From the NCBI GenBank assembly GCA_016875875.1, contig VGOP01000004.1, forward strand, positions 97,819-161,818: a DNA stretch of 64,000 bases, given 5' to 3'. Shown here piece after piece: positions 8,969-16,770 of the stretch (positions are counted from its first letter, which is position 1; every line of letters starts with the position of its first letter). Made by a program: the position numbers and the translations under genes. The notes below the pieces were generated by a model. That model was not told where the DNA came from. It did not search any database and was given only the letters and a program-made list of their open reading frames with translations. The stretch comes from Chloroflexota bacterium (GTDB taxonomy: Bacteria > Chloroflexota > Dehalococcoidia > GIF9 > UBA5629).

Positions 8969-9253
8969 TTACTTTCCTCCAAATTCTTCCTTAATTAGCT
9001 TATCTCTGTAATCTGTAACATAGGAGCATTCGGGCCCATTGCATTTCTCTATCTTGAGCCTCATTTTCTTATCGGACTTTTGCTTTTTGTCCTCAAGAGC
9101 TTTCTGTTTATGCCGATTATACCAGACACATTTAGTTGACCAATCTTTGTTCACCATGATAGTGACAAAGTCGTCAACCAATTCACAACGCATAGTAGTT
9201 GCTGTAATCTGCCATTTGGCAGGTTTTAGTTCTGTCTTTGTCTTAGGCATCAT
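8969..9253 (-). CDS. Small basic protein of unknown function between hspR and clpC
   Basis: A 94-residue, lysine-rich protein of unrecognised family. It has cysteines at MRCELVDDF, TKCVWYNRH, KCNGPECSYVTDY; the last CxxxxC could bind metal. Tryptophans near both N-terminal cysteines suggest a small folded core. It overlaps the hspR stop (TAATG, shared at 9253-9255) and ends 10 bases before clpC, so it is translationally coupled within the heat-shock operon. ATGATG gives two possible starts. A chaperone-adaptor or protease-related role is only a positional guess. Confidence 0.65.
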   Translation of the reverse strand: MMPKTKTELKPAKWQITATTMRCELVDDFVTIMVNKDWSTKCVWYNRHKQKALEDKKQKSDKKMRLKIEKCNGPECSYVTDYRDKLIKEEFGGK

Positions 9254-9597
9254 TAACCTCCATTCTTTGGTTTTCTTCTTATTCCTATTTCAGGTTGTCT
9301 AAGCTGCTCAATCTCAAATTCCATTTCTTGAATTCGGCGTTGCATTTCTGTCATCTTCCCGACCATGCGTATTACTACCTCCACCCCAGCCAGATTAATT
9401 CCCAAATCGCTCATCAAGGTTTTAATATGACGCAGACGTTCAATATCAGCTTCCGAGTAGTAACGAATATTCCCCTTGGAACGATACGGCTGCACCAGGC
9501 CGATTCTTTCATAATATCTCAGAGTGTGCGTCTCAATGCCGACTATTCGAGCCGCAATGCTTATCACATATCTCGGTTCTGAACCCGCCGAATTCAT
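9253..9597 (-). CDS. hspR: HspR-type MerR-family heat-shock repressor
   Basis: A 114-residue transcription regulator. The winged helix-turn-helix (residues about 9-58) reads YVISIAARIVGIETHTLRYY followed by ERIGLVQPYRS and RYYSEADIERL, very close to HspR, and a coiled-coil dimerisation helix (about 75-100) follows. It lacks the cysteines of metal-sensing MerR proteins. HspR represses chaperone genes through HAIR inverted repeats. Here it lies between a dnaJ-like gene and clpC, as expected for a regulator of its own operon. No exact HAIR box was found nearby; candidate degenerate sites are noted in the dnaJ-hsp20 intergenic region. Confidence 0.88.
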   Translation of the reverse strand: MNSAGSEPRYVISIAARIVGIETHTLRYYERIGLVQPYRSKGNIRYYSEADIERLRHIKTLMSDLGINLAGVEVVIRMVGKMTEMQRRIQEMEFEIEQLRQPEIGIRRKPKNGG

Positions 9598-9632
9598 GCT
9601 ATCTTATCACCTCAACAACACAATGGCAATGC

Positions 9633-10616
9633 TTAATTGGGCCGATATGTTCGCAACTGCTCAAAAAGCTGTTTCTCCTGCTGTGTCAATTTTGCCGGCA
9701 GCACCACCTTGACTTTAGCAAACATGTCACCTCGTGCAGAGTCGTTCAAATGAGGCATGCCCTGACCTGTCAACCGAAACACCTTGCCGTTCTGGGTCTC
9801 CGGCGGCACTTTCAAAGCCACATTCCCCTTAAGTGTCGGGGCCTCCACTTCACCACCAAGCATGGCGATGACTAGCGGGACAGGCACCTCAACATGAAGG
9901 TCATCACCTTTACGCTCAAAGACTTGGTGAGGCAATACTTTCACTACCAGATAGATATCACCTTTAGCTCCATCATAATCTTGACTGCCCTGACCGGCAA
10001 TCCGCACCTTTGAACCGTCTCTAACTCCCGGTGGAATTTTGACCTCGAGTCGCTTAGGTCTCAACAACTTGCCTGAACCTCCACAGGTAGAACATCTTGC
10101 TCTCCCCACCCTGCCACTACTACCACACACTGAACAAGGTTCCTCGGCCTGAAGTTGAAGAACACGCTTTGTCCCGTGATACGCTTCCTCCAAGGTCACC
10201 TCGACGGGATGCTCCATGCTCCTGGGCCCAGCAGAGCGGCGAGCAGTATTTGAACCACTACCAAAGCCCCGGAAAATACCGCCAAAGACGTCCCCCAAAT
10301 CACCTAAGTCACCAAAATCAAAGGTGGTATAGGTGTCCCCCTGTCTGAAATCCCACTGGGCTCCTTGCCCGGCTTTGGCAAACTGCTCGGCATATTGCCA
10401 CTGGTCGCCAAAGCGGTCATATTTCTTACGCTTTTCTGAGTCAGACAGAATCTCATACGCCTCATTTATTTCTTTAAACCTGGCTTCAGCCGACTTGTCA
10501 CCAGGATTGACATCGGGATGATATTTCCGAGCTAGCCGACGATAAGCCTGCTTTACCTCCTTTTCAGTGGCATTGCGGCCAACTCCTAAGATCGTATAAT
10601 AATCTCTACCCGGCAT
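9633..10616 (-). CDS. DnaJ-like co-chaperone with a shortened zinc domain
   Basis: A J-protein that stimulates DnaK ATPase. The J domain (residues about 4-70) has HPD in [13 protein letters not shown] glycine/phenylalanine-rich linker (about 85-125) follows. The zinc region has only two CxxCxxxG-type motifs (CSVCGSSG and CSTCGGSG) instead of four. The two DnaJ C-terminal beta domains end at about 320. This is intermediate between DnaJ (four motifs) and CbpA (none). ATG at 10616 is chosen over an in-frame GTG at 10625 because AAAGG precedes it. First gene of the hspR-clpC operon, divergent from hsp20. Confidence 0.88.
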   Translation of the reverse strand: MPGRDYYTILGVGRNATEKEVKQAYRRLARKYHPDVNPGDKSAEARFKEINEAYEILSDSEKRKKYDRFGDQWQYAEQFAKAGQGAQWDFRQGDTYTTFDFGDLGDLGDVFGGIFRGFGSGSNTARRSAGPRSMEHPVEVTLEEAYHGTKRVLQLQAEEPCSVCGSSGRVGRARCSTCGGSGKLLRPKRLEVKIPPGVRDGSKVRIAGQGSQDYDGAKGDIYLVVKVLPHQVFERKGDDLHVEVPVPLVIAMLGGEVEAPTLKGNVALKVPPETQNGKVFRLTGQGMPHLNDSARGDMFAKVKVVLPAKLTQQEKQLFEQLRTYRPN

Positions 10617-10642
10617 AACATTCACCTTTAACTTTTAGCCGT

Positions 10643-10671
10643 ATTATAGATAATTTCTTAAACTTTGTCAA
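10643..10671 (-). promoter_or_regulatory. Consensus sigma-70 promoter of the dnaJ-like/hspR/clpC operon
   Basis: On the minus strand there is a perfect TTGACA (10666-10671), 17 bases, and a perfect TATAAT (10643-10648). Such a strong promoter would need repression under normal growth, in keeping with the co-encoded HspR. Confidence 0.85.
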
Positions 10672-10696
10672 ACACCTGCCCTATAAATGTTAATAT

Positions 10697-10740
10697 TGAT
10701 TATTAATCAGCTTGATAAAAGTATTTAAGTATCCTCTAAT
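10697..10740 (+). promoter_or_regulatory. hsp20 promoter with overlapping palindromes
   Basis: TTGATA (10712-10717), 17 bases and TCTAAT (10735-10740) form a good promoter for hsp20. A perfect 13-bp palindrome TGATTATTAATCA lies just upstream (10697-10709). An imperfect inverted repeat CTTGATAAAAGTATTTAAG (10711-10729) covers the -35. Its half-sites resemble the CTTGA...CAAG of the HspR HAIR box but do not match it. Operator assignment is inference. Confidence 0.55.
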
Positions 10741-10782
10741 TTGTTGTGAGTGGAGCTCATATTACATAAAGGAGGTAAAGCT

Positions 10783-11241
10783 ATGAACGTTGTACGATGG
10801 GAGCCATTCAGAGAAATGACAAGTTTGAGAGATGCTATGGATAGGCTGTTTGAGGACAGCTTCGCACGGGCTCCACGCTTGTGGCCCGGGCTTGGAGAAT
10901 GGGAATTGCCTATCGACATGCATCAAACTGCTGACGAGGTGGTAGTGAAGGCATCTGTCCCAGGATTCAAGTCTGAGGAGGTTGATATCTCCATCACCGG
11001 GGATACCCTCACCATCAAAGGTGAACATAAGGAGGACAAGGAAATCGAAGAGGAGGATTACATCTACAAAGAGCGCCGCTACGGCACATTCAGCCACTCC
11101 ATGCTCATCCCTGTACAGGTCAAGAGCAATAAGGCGAAGGCACTCTTCGGAGATGGCGTTCTCACCCTAACCTTGCCCAAGGCAGAAGAGGTCAAGGCAA
11201 AGCAAATCACTGAGGGCAAAAAGGCCGAAACCAGAAGCTAA
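10783..11241 (+). CDS. Hsp20/alpha-crystallin small heat-shock protein
   Basis: An ATP-independent holdase that binds unfolding proteins. The 152-residue protein starts MNVVRWEPFREMTSLRDAMD, the classic N-terminus of bacterial Hsp20 proteins. The alpha-crystallin domain (about 44-140) has VKASVPGFKSEEVDISITGD and the closing DGVLTLTLPKAE with its GxLTLTLPK signature. A perfect AAAGGAGG lies before the ATG at 10783, so the upstream in-frame start is not used. It is divergent from the dnaJ-like/hspR operon, sharing a 157-base control region. Confidence 0.93.
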   Translation: MNVVRWEPFREMTSLRDAMDRLFEDSFARAPRLWPGLGEWELPIDMHQTADEVVVKASVPGFKSEEVDISITGDTLTIKGEHKEDKEIEEEDYIYKERRYGTFSHSMLIPVQVKSNKAKALFGDGVLTLTLPKAEEVKAKQITEGKKAETRS

Positions 11242-11249
11242 AAGGCAAA

Positions 11250-11822
11250 TCACTGAGCTCCACTCGCTGCTTGCCAGACTTCAAGAAATTGCTTAACAAT
11301 CCGGGCTGTAGCCCCCCATATCACCCGTCCTTCATATTCATAGGAGTAATTAACAAAAACCTGATTATCAAAAGTATAATACTCCTCTTTTTTGTTAGCT
11401 TTATACAACAAAGCTAAGACGGGTACACTGAAAATTCCATCGATCTCATAAGGGCTTAAAGCGAACTCGTAAGGATAAGGGATAAAAGCTACAAAAGGCG
11501 AGATATTGAAACTCGATGTTGTTGTAGGGGTATCATCTAGTTCTCCCAAAACCTCCGCATCCTTGGCTTCCAATCCAATCTCCTCCCAGCTCTCTCTAAG
11601 AGCTGTATCCGAAAGACTAGCGTCAGACTCGCTGCGTGCTCCACCAGGAAATGATATCTGACCTTTGTGATGCGGTACCTGGTCGCTCCGCTGAGTGAAA
11701 AGGATATGATGTTCTCCGTCTTTGCAGAAAATTGGGATGAGGACTGCTGCCTCAGTCAACCCTCTGTCGCTTAACCTCATCTTCTGCCGCGAAGCCAACG
11801 CCTGCCTGAGCTTCTCTTTCAT
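11250..11822 (-). CDS. Nudix hydrolase, CoA pyrophosphatase type (NudL)
   Basis: A 190-residue Nudix protein expected to cleave CoA and its derivatives to phosphopantetheine and 3',5'-ADP. The extended signature LFTQRSDQVPHHKGQISFPG (about 40-60) is diagnostic of the CoA-specific subfamily, and the Nudix box is complete, GGARSE then TALRESWEEIGLEA, with all metal-binding glutamates. It is convergent with hsp20 (8 bases between stops) and divergent from dnaJ. Nothing unusual is visible. Confidence 0.9.
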   Translation of the reverse strand: MKEKLRQALASRQKMRLSDRGLTEAAVLIPIFCKDGEHHILFTQRSDQVPHHKGQISFPGGARSESDASLSDTALRESWEEIGLEAKDAEVLGELDDTPTTTSSFNISPFVAFIPYPYEFALSPYEIDGIFSVPVLALLYKANKKEEYYTFDNQVFVNYSYEYEGRVIWGATARIVKQFLEVWQAASGAQ

Positions 11823-11946
11823 TCAACAAAATCATACATCACCCTCATTTGCAACACAAATCACAGAACTTGCCAAGCCAGCATATCTAAAATTTGCCAA
11901 GAAATTGACTTATTAGATATACTGAAATGTTGAGGTTTGTTTTAAT

Positions 11947-13041
11947 ATGCCCACCAATCGGGACTATTACGAAATACTTGGGGTTCCAAGAAACGCTAGT
12001 AACGAGGAAATCAAGAAAGCCTTCCGCAAGTTAGCTTTCAAATATCATCCTGACCACAACAAAGAATCAGGAGCCGAGGAAACATTCAAGGAGATAAACG
12101 AAGCCTACGAAGTTCTCTCCGATGCCCAAAAGCGTGCCTCCTATGACCGCTATGGCAATGTAGCCACCGCTGATCGATTTGGTTTCGAAGATCTCGGCTT
12201 CGGTGGCCTGGGTGACATTTTCGATGCTTTCTTTGGCGCCACTACTGCCAGGGCTCAACGCCGTTCCCCGCAAAAAGGATCTGACCTGCGAGCCAACCTA
12301 ACCCTTTCTTTCGAAGAGGCCGTTTTCGGTATAGAAAAGCAGTTCGATATATGGCGCATCGAAAACTGCTCTGTGTGTAATGGCCTCGGCAGTCAACCAG
12401 GAACAAATCCGCAAAAATGCACTAACTGTAACGGCAATGGCGAAGTGCGCCGAACACAACAAAGCCTTTTCGGGCGTTTTGTTCACACCGCCACCTGTCC
12501 ACACTGCAAAGGCGAAGGCACGGTGATTAACAACCCTTGCCACCAGTGCAAGGGTAGCGGTAAAGAAAGAATAAAGCGCAAACTCACGGTTAACGTTCCA
12601 TCAGGTATAGATGAAAGCTATCAACTGCGCCTCAGCAATGAAGGCGATGCCGGAAGATATGGTGGTTCCCCAGGCGATATCTACATCAACTTTTCCGTGA
12701 AACCACATAAGGTCTTCAAACGTAAAGACCTTGATATCTTCTATGAGTTGCCAATTAATTTCGCGCAAGCTGCCCTGGGAGGTGACTTAGAGGTGCCGAC
12801 CCTGGATGGTAACGCAACGTTGAAAATACCGCCGGAGACCCAGAACGGCAAGGTGTTTCGCATCAAAGGCAAAGGCATACCCCGACTTCACGGCAGAGGC
12901 AAGGGAGACCAATTGGTCATAATCCGGGTAGTAACCCCACAATCTATAGATACCAACCAGCGGCGACTTTTTGAAGAACTGGCCAAAACACTGCCCACGG
13001 CGAAAATGCCTGAAGGCAAAGACCACGAAATTATCGAATAG
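11947..13041 (+). CDS. dnaJ: Chaperone protein DnaJ
   Basis: A full-length 364-residue DnaJ. The J domain (1-70) has HPD in FKYHPDHNK, and a G/F-rich linker (about 75-105) follows. All four zinc-binding motifs are present ([32 protein letters not shown]; about 139-205). Two C-terminal substrate-binding domains end with [16 protein letters not shown]. It delivers clients to DnaK, which is encoded about 17 kb away with grpE rather than alongside. A weak GAGG lies about 13 bases before the ATG. No CIRCE was seen upstream. Confidence 0.93.
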   Translation: MPTNRDYYEILGVPRNASNEEIKKAFRKLAFKYHPDHNKESGAEETFKEINEAYEVLSDAQKRASYDRYGNVATADRFGFEDLGFGGLGDIFDAFFGATTARAQRRSPQKGSDLRANLTLSFEEAVFGIEKQFDIWRIENCSVCNGLGSQPGTNPQKCTNCNGNGEVRRTQQSLFGRFVHTATCPHCKGEGTVINNPCHQCKGSGKERIKRKLTVNVPSGIDESYQLRLSNEGDAGRYGGSPGDIYINFSVKPHKVFKRKDLDIFYELPINFAQAALGGDLEVPTLDGNATLKIPPETQNGKVFRIKGKGIPRLHGRGKGDQLVIIRVVTPQSIDTNQRRLFEELAKTLPTAKMPEGKDHEIIE

Positions 13042-13064
13042 ACGAAGGACGCGCCCATCAAGAG

Positions 13065-14063
13065 TTAGAGGATTGATTCAGGCTTCAGCCCGTCCTTGAA
13101 CCGGCTTGATATCTCAGTTGGCGGCAGGGATTCGAATAACACGCTATATACAAGATTTATAATTGGTGTATCAAGTCTAACACTATTCGCCAATCGGTGA
13201 GCAGCTATAGCCGTATCAACCCCCTCAGTGACATGGGACATAGAACCAATTATGTCACTCAAAGGCCGCCCTTTACCCAATTCGTAACCCACATAATGAT
13301 TACGACTCAACGAACTGTTACCGGTAGCTATTAGGTCGCCCAAGCCCGCTAGTCCATAAAAAGTGCCTGGCTTAGCCCCCAAGGCTATCCCCAGCGAAAC
13401 AACCTCGCTCCAGCCTAGAGTTATAAAGGCAGCTTTGGCATTGTTGCCTAAATTCAAGCCATCCATGATTCCAGCCCCTAAGGCAATCACGTTCTTTAAG
13501 GCACCGCACAACTCAACACCAACAATGTCATCGCTGACGAAAACGGAGAAATTCGGTGAATCCAACAATGCCTGCACCTTTTTGGCAACCTCAATATCCT
13601 GACCAGCTATTACAGAGGTGGCAGGTAAGCCCTGGTTAATCTCTCCAGAAAGGTTCGGCCCGGATAGAGCACATATATTGTCATGAGAAACAGAGGTAGC
13701 CTCCTCCGCTATCACCTCTGACATCCTCTTGCCAGTTTCTGCTTCCAGCCCCTTAGCTGCGCTTACCAAAACCACAGAGGCATTTAAACGAGGATTACTA
13801 AGCCTCATATTTTGCCGCATGCGTTGGGCTGGCACGGCACAGATAACAAACTCAGCTCCATGTAATGCCTCGTCAAGATTATCTGTAAACGAGAGGCAAC
13901 CGGCGGAGACGTCTTTCGATAGGCACCCTTGGTGCTCCTGTCTCATCTCCTTGGCCTTAGCCTCAGTCCGTACCCAAACACTGACCATCACCGCTTTGTC
14001 TGCCAAAAGCCTGCTCAAAGTATTACCCCAGGTAGTAGCACCGATAACAGCAACTTTAGACAT
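13065..14063 (-). CDS. gpsA: NAD(P)-dependent glycerol-3-phosphate dehydrogenase
   Basis: Reduces dihydroxyacetone phosphate to sn-glycerol-3-phosphate for phospholipid synthesis. At 332 residues it has the normal length. The N-terminal Rossmann loop reads VIGATTWGNTLS, with Thr where most members have Gly. ALKNVIALGAGIMDG holds the catalytic Lys, and GLAGLGDLIATGNSSLSRN is the family signature. It is followed after 75 bases upstream by plsY, which uses its product, so gpsA-plsY-der form a minus-strand run. Confidence 0.94.
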   Translation of the reverse strand: MSKVAVIGATTWGNTLSRLLADKAVMVSVWVRTEAKAKEMRQEHQGCLSKDVSAGCLSFTDNLDEALHGAEFVICAVPAQRMRQNMRLSNPRLNASVVLVSAAKGLEAETGKRMSEVIAEEATSVSHDNICALSGPNLSGEINQGLPATSVIAGQDIEVAKKVQALLDSPNFSVFVSDDIVGVELCGALKNVIALGAGIMDGLNLGNNAKAAFITLGWSEVVSLGIALGAKPGTFYGLAGLGDLIATGNSSLSRNHYVGYELGKGRPLSDIIGSMSHVTEGVDTAIAAHRLANSVRLDTPIINLVYSVLFESLPPTEISSRFKDGLKPESIL

Positions 14064-14138
14064 AACCAGTTACCCCTTACAAAGGATAAAACGAATTTTC
14101 ATGCAGTTGTGGTTATGGAGACTAATCACAGGGCTATC

Positions 14139-14792
14139 TTAGTTACTACGCCCTCGGCCCATCCGACTTTCAGTCCCAGCTTGCAACCTGCTGATATTGC
14201 TCCGATGCTGAAAGACAATCAACGCTGCAGCTACCAGGCTATAAATTAAGTAGACAGGAGAAGACGCATCAGCCAACGTCAGTACCATGAACAAACACAA
14301 AATACTCAATGAGCCAAGTATAGAGCCCAAGGACATATATTTACTCAGCCAAACCGTCACTATCAAAATCACACCACCGAATAAAGCAGCCAGTGGCCAA
14401 AGAGCAAACCAGCTACCAAAGTAAGCTGCTGCCCCCTTACCCCCACGAAATTTGATATATGCTGACCAATTGTGCCCCACCATCACCATCAAAGCCGTTA
14501 TGACTTGACCCCATTGCCAATTAAGAGGAAAACCGGCTATAGGCAGTACGCTGTCACCTATGATAAACTTGGCCAACATCACCGGCACAAATGCCTTGAC
14601 TAGGTCCAGAGCCATTGTAATGGCACCTGCTTTGAAACCTAGAACGCGCAACACGTTGGTACCGCCAAGATTACCACTACCGTACTTAGAAATATCAATC
14701 CCTGCCATCCGCTTGCTGATTATTAGAGCAAACGGAATAGCACCCATGAGATAACCAATCACTGCAACAAGAATGAATTTAGCCACTATCAC
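14139..14792 (-). CDS. plsY: Glycerol-3-phosphate acyltransferase PlsY
   Basis: An integral membrane enzyme that transfers an acyl group from acyl-phosphate to glycerol-3-phosphate, giving lysophosphatidic acid. The 217-residue protein has several hydrophobic helices and the three family motifs: KYGSGNLGGTNVLRVLG (about 36-52), GHNWSAYIKFRGGKGAAAYFG (about 107-127) and a degenerate third near the C-terminal helices. It overlaps the stop of der by 4 bases and precedes gpsA, which supplies its substrate. Confidence 0.92.
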   Translation of the reverse strand: MIVAKFILVAVIGYLMGAIPFALIISKRMAGIDISKYGSGNLGGTNVLRVLGFKAGAITMALDLVKAFVPVMLAKFIIGDSVLPIAGFPLNWQWGQVITALMVMVGHNWSAYIKFRGGKGAAAYFGSWFALWPLAALFGGVILIVTVWLSKYMSLGSILGSLSILCLFMVLTLADASSPVYLIYSLVAAALIVFQHRSNISRLQAGTESRMGRGRSN

Positions 14793-16129
14793 GCCTTCTC
14801 ACCCCCCACTTTCTGAAGCTTTCTTGATTTTGCCTTCTTGAAAATAAGCCGCAATGAGGTACCGGAAAAGCCAAAGGTTTGCCGGAGCCTATTTTCCAAA
14901 TAGCGCTGATAAGAGAAGTGCACTAGCTCCGGGTCATTAACTAGAAGAGCAAAACTCGGCGGATTGATGCCCGCCTGATAGGCACGAATGACTTCGAGTT
15001 GCTTTAAACCTTTGCGTGGCCGCGTATGAGCTATCACCGCCTCTTTAATAAGTTTATCCACCACTGGGTCAGGTAACTGCTTTTGCCTTTCCTGCCATAC
15101 CTCCAGAGCCCTAAGTATTATCTGGTTGACACCACGCCTAAATTTAGCTGAAACATAAAGAACGGGCACATGGGCCATAAACTTTAGCCGTTGCTGAATT
15201 TGTTGAGCGTATGCTTCCTTCGGCTGCTCGGAGACAAGGTCCCATTTATTAATCACCAGCACCATGCCTTTGCCCGCCTGCTTGACATAGCCAGCAATAT
15301 GCACATCCTGAGTAGTAATAAACTCAGTAGCATCCGCAACTAACAGGGCAACATCGCAACGATTAATGGCACGCAAAGCTCGAATCAAGCTGTAATATTC
15401 TACTCCAATGCTAGTACGCCCACGCCGCCTGATGCCGGCAGTATCTATCAACAGCAACTCCTGCCCTCGGTGATTGAAAACGGTGTCCACAGCATCCCGA
15501 GTTGTCCCGGGAACTTGGTCCACAATGGTTCTCTCCTCGCCAACAATTGCATTCAATAACATTGATTTCCCTACATTAGGCCGTCCTACAATAGCCAGTT
15601 TAGGCTTATCTGAATCAACAAAACTAACAGAAGGCTCTGGAAGGAAATGAGTTATCGCTTGCAAAAGCTCGTTTATACCCCGACCATGTTGAGCACTAAT
15701 AGCCAGTGGATTGCCAACGCCTAACCCGTAAAAATCAGCTGCCTGGCTTTCTAACCTGGCATTATCGGCTTTATTAGCCGCCAAAACCACCGGCTTATCA
15801 CAGCTACGCAGCAGGTCGGCTATCTCACAGTCGGCAGCAATCACTCCATCGCGAACATCCACCATAAAAATAATTAAGTCGGCTTCAGCTATGGCTGCTT
15901 CTGCTTGGTCCTTAACTTTCTGAGCTAGAGAAGAGTCTGGCCTTAGCTCCAAACCACCGGTATCAACCAAAGTCACTTCCCGCCCCTGCCAGGAAACATC
16001 GGCAAAAACACGGTCGCGCGTCGTCCCTGGCAGGTCTTCAACAATAGCAACCGACCCACCTGCCAGACGATTAAACAGTGTCGACTTGCCGACATTGGCT
16101 CGACCGACTATAGCTACAACAGGTTTCAT
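14789..16129 (-). CDS. der: Ribosome-assembly GTPase Der (EngA)
   Basis: A 446-residue double-GTPase needed for 50S subunit maturation. The first G domain has GRANVGKST, DTGGLE and NKAD. The second, from about residue 177, has GRPNVGKSM, DTAGIRRRG and NKWDL. A C-terminal KH-like domain (about 355-440) includes KGLKQLEVIRAYQ. Length and layout are normal. It ends in a 4-base overlap with plsY. Upstream lies only the decayed argF remnant. Confidence 0.96.
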   Translation of the reverse strand: MKPVVAIVGRANVGKSTLFNRLAGGSVAIVEDLPGTTRDRVFADVSWQGREVTLVDTGGLELRPDSSLAQKVKDQAEAAIAEADLIIFMVDVRDGVIAADCEIADLLRSCDKPVVLAANKADNARLESQAADFYGLGVGNPLAISAQHGRGINELLQAITHFLPEPSVSFVDSDKPKLAIVGRPNVGKSMLLNAIVGEERTIVDQVPGTTRDAVDTVFNHRGQELLLIDTAGIRRRGRTSIGVEYYSLIRALRAINRCDVALLVADATEFITTQDVHIAGYVKQAGKGMVLVINKWDLVSEQPKEAYAQQIQQRLKFMAHVPVLYVSAKFRRGVNQIILRALEVWQERQKQLPDPVVDKLIKEAVIAHTRPRKGLKQLEVIRAYQAGINPPSFALLVNDPELVHFSYQRYLENRLRQTFGFSGTSLRLIFKKAKSRKLQKVGGEKA

Positions 16130-16180
16130 ATTTTACTCACTATCGGAATAATGACTGGTATAAACAAAAAATGTCACTTG

Positions 16181-16498
16181 CTAGCGGGTGCGTCCAACCT
16201 TGCCAAACATCTCGGCCAGCAAATGCTCTTTGTAGGTGGAGCCTATTTTCTGTCTGGTCAAAGACCACTGAGCATGGGCTGTCCACAAACCCAGCAGCAA
16301 CCTCCTCCCCCTGATGAGCTGGCAGAAGATGCATAAATATAACATCCTTCTTAGCTAAAGACAATAACCGGGCATCGACCTGATAGCGCGCGAAGGCTTT
16401 GCGACGTTTTTCAGCTTCAGTTTCAGCGCTTCGGCAATGTTTTTTTCAGTCTCCGCAGCGCTCAAATCGGCTACAGAAAGCAGATTCTTCGTCTTCAC
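16181..16498 (-). pseudogene. argF: Remnant of ornithine carbamoyltransferase with a large internal deletion and frameshifts
   Basis: A GTG at 16498, behind a good AAGAGGGG ribosome site, opens a frame reading [20 protein letters not shown], the typical OTCase N-terminus. About 45 codons later the frame ends. In another frame the C-terminus appears: [20 protein letters not shown] and [12 protein letters not shown], the HCLPA region with Cys replaced by Leu. A further shift gives [12 protein letters not shown] and a stop at 16181. Only about 100 of the usual 310 or so codons remain, so the carbamoyl-phosphate-binding STRTR region is gone. Clearly inactive. It lies just upstream of der. Confidence 0.85.
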
Positions 16499-16581
16499 TT
16501 TAACCCCTCTTAAGGAATGAGCAATAGTATACCACGGCCGTCAACCTGTTATATAATGAACCTAATCACAGGAATTTAGGT

Positions 16582-16725
16582 GTCATTGCAAGGTGTCCCG
16601 AATGAAACGAGGGAACAGCCGTGGCAATCTCGCTCTCTTCCGTCATCGCGAGAGGCGTTAGCCCCGTGGCGATCTCGGGGTAGCTGAAAAAGGCTATGAG
16701 ACTGCTTCGCCTCGCTCGCAATGAC
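16582..16725. repeat. Dispersed-type intergenic repeat with inverted ends
   Basis: The element begins GTCATTGC (16582-16589) and ends GCAATGAC (16718-16725). Inside are GTGGCAATCTCGC, GTGGCGATCTCGG and GAGACTGCTTCGCCTCGC blocks, the style of the gtcattgcgag...gcaatctc repeats scattered in many bacterial genomes. It is non-coding and sits between the argF remnant and polA. Copy number cannot be judged from one window. Confidence 0.6.
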
Positions 16726-16770
16726 AAAGGGGAAAATTAGTACCAAAGTTAGATTGGTTAGTTTAAAGAT

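Noticed and set aside
10626..10782. A standard HAIR operator for HspR
   Set aside because: CTTGAGT-N7-ACTCAAG is not found; only degenerate inverted repeats are present, so no firm operator was called.
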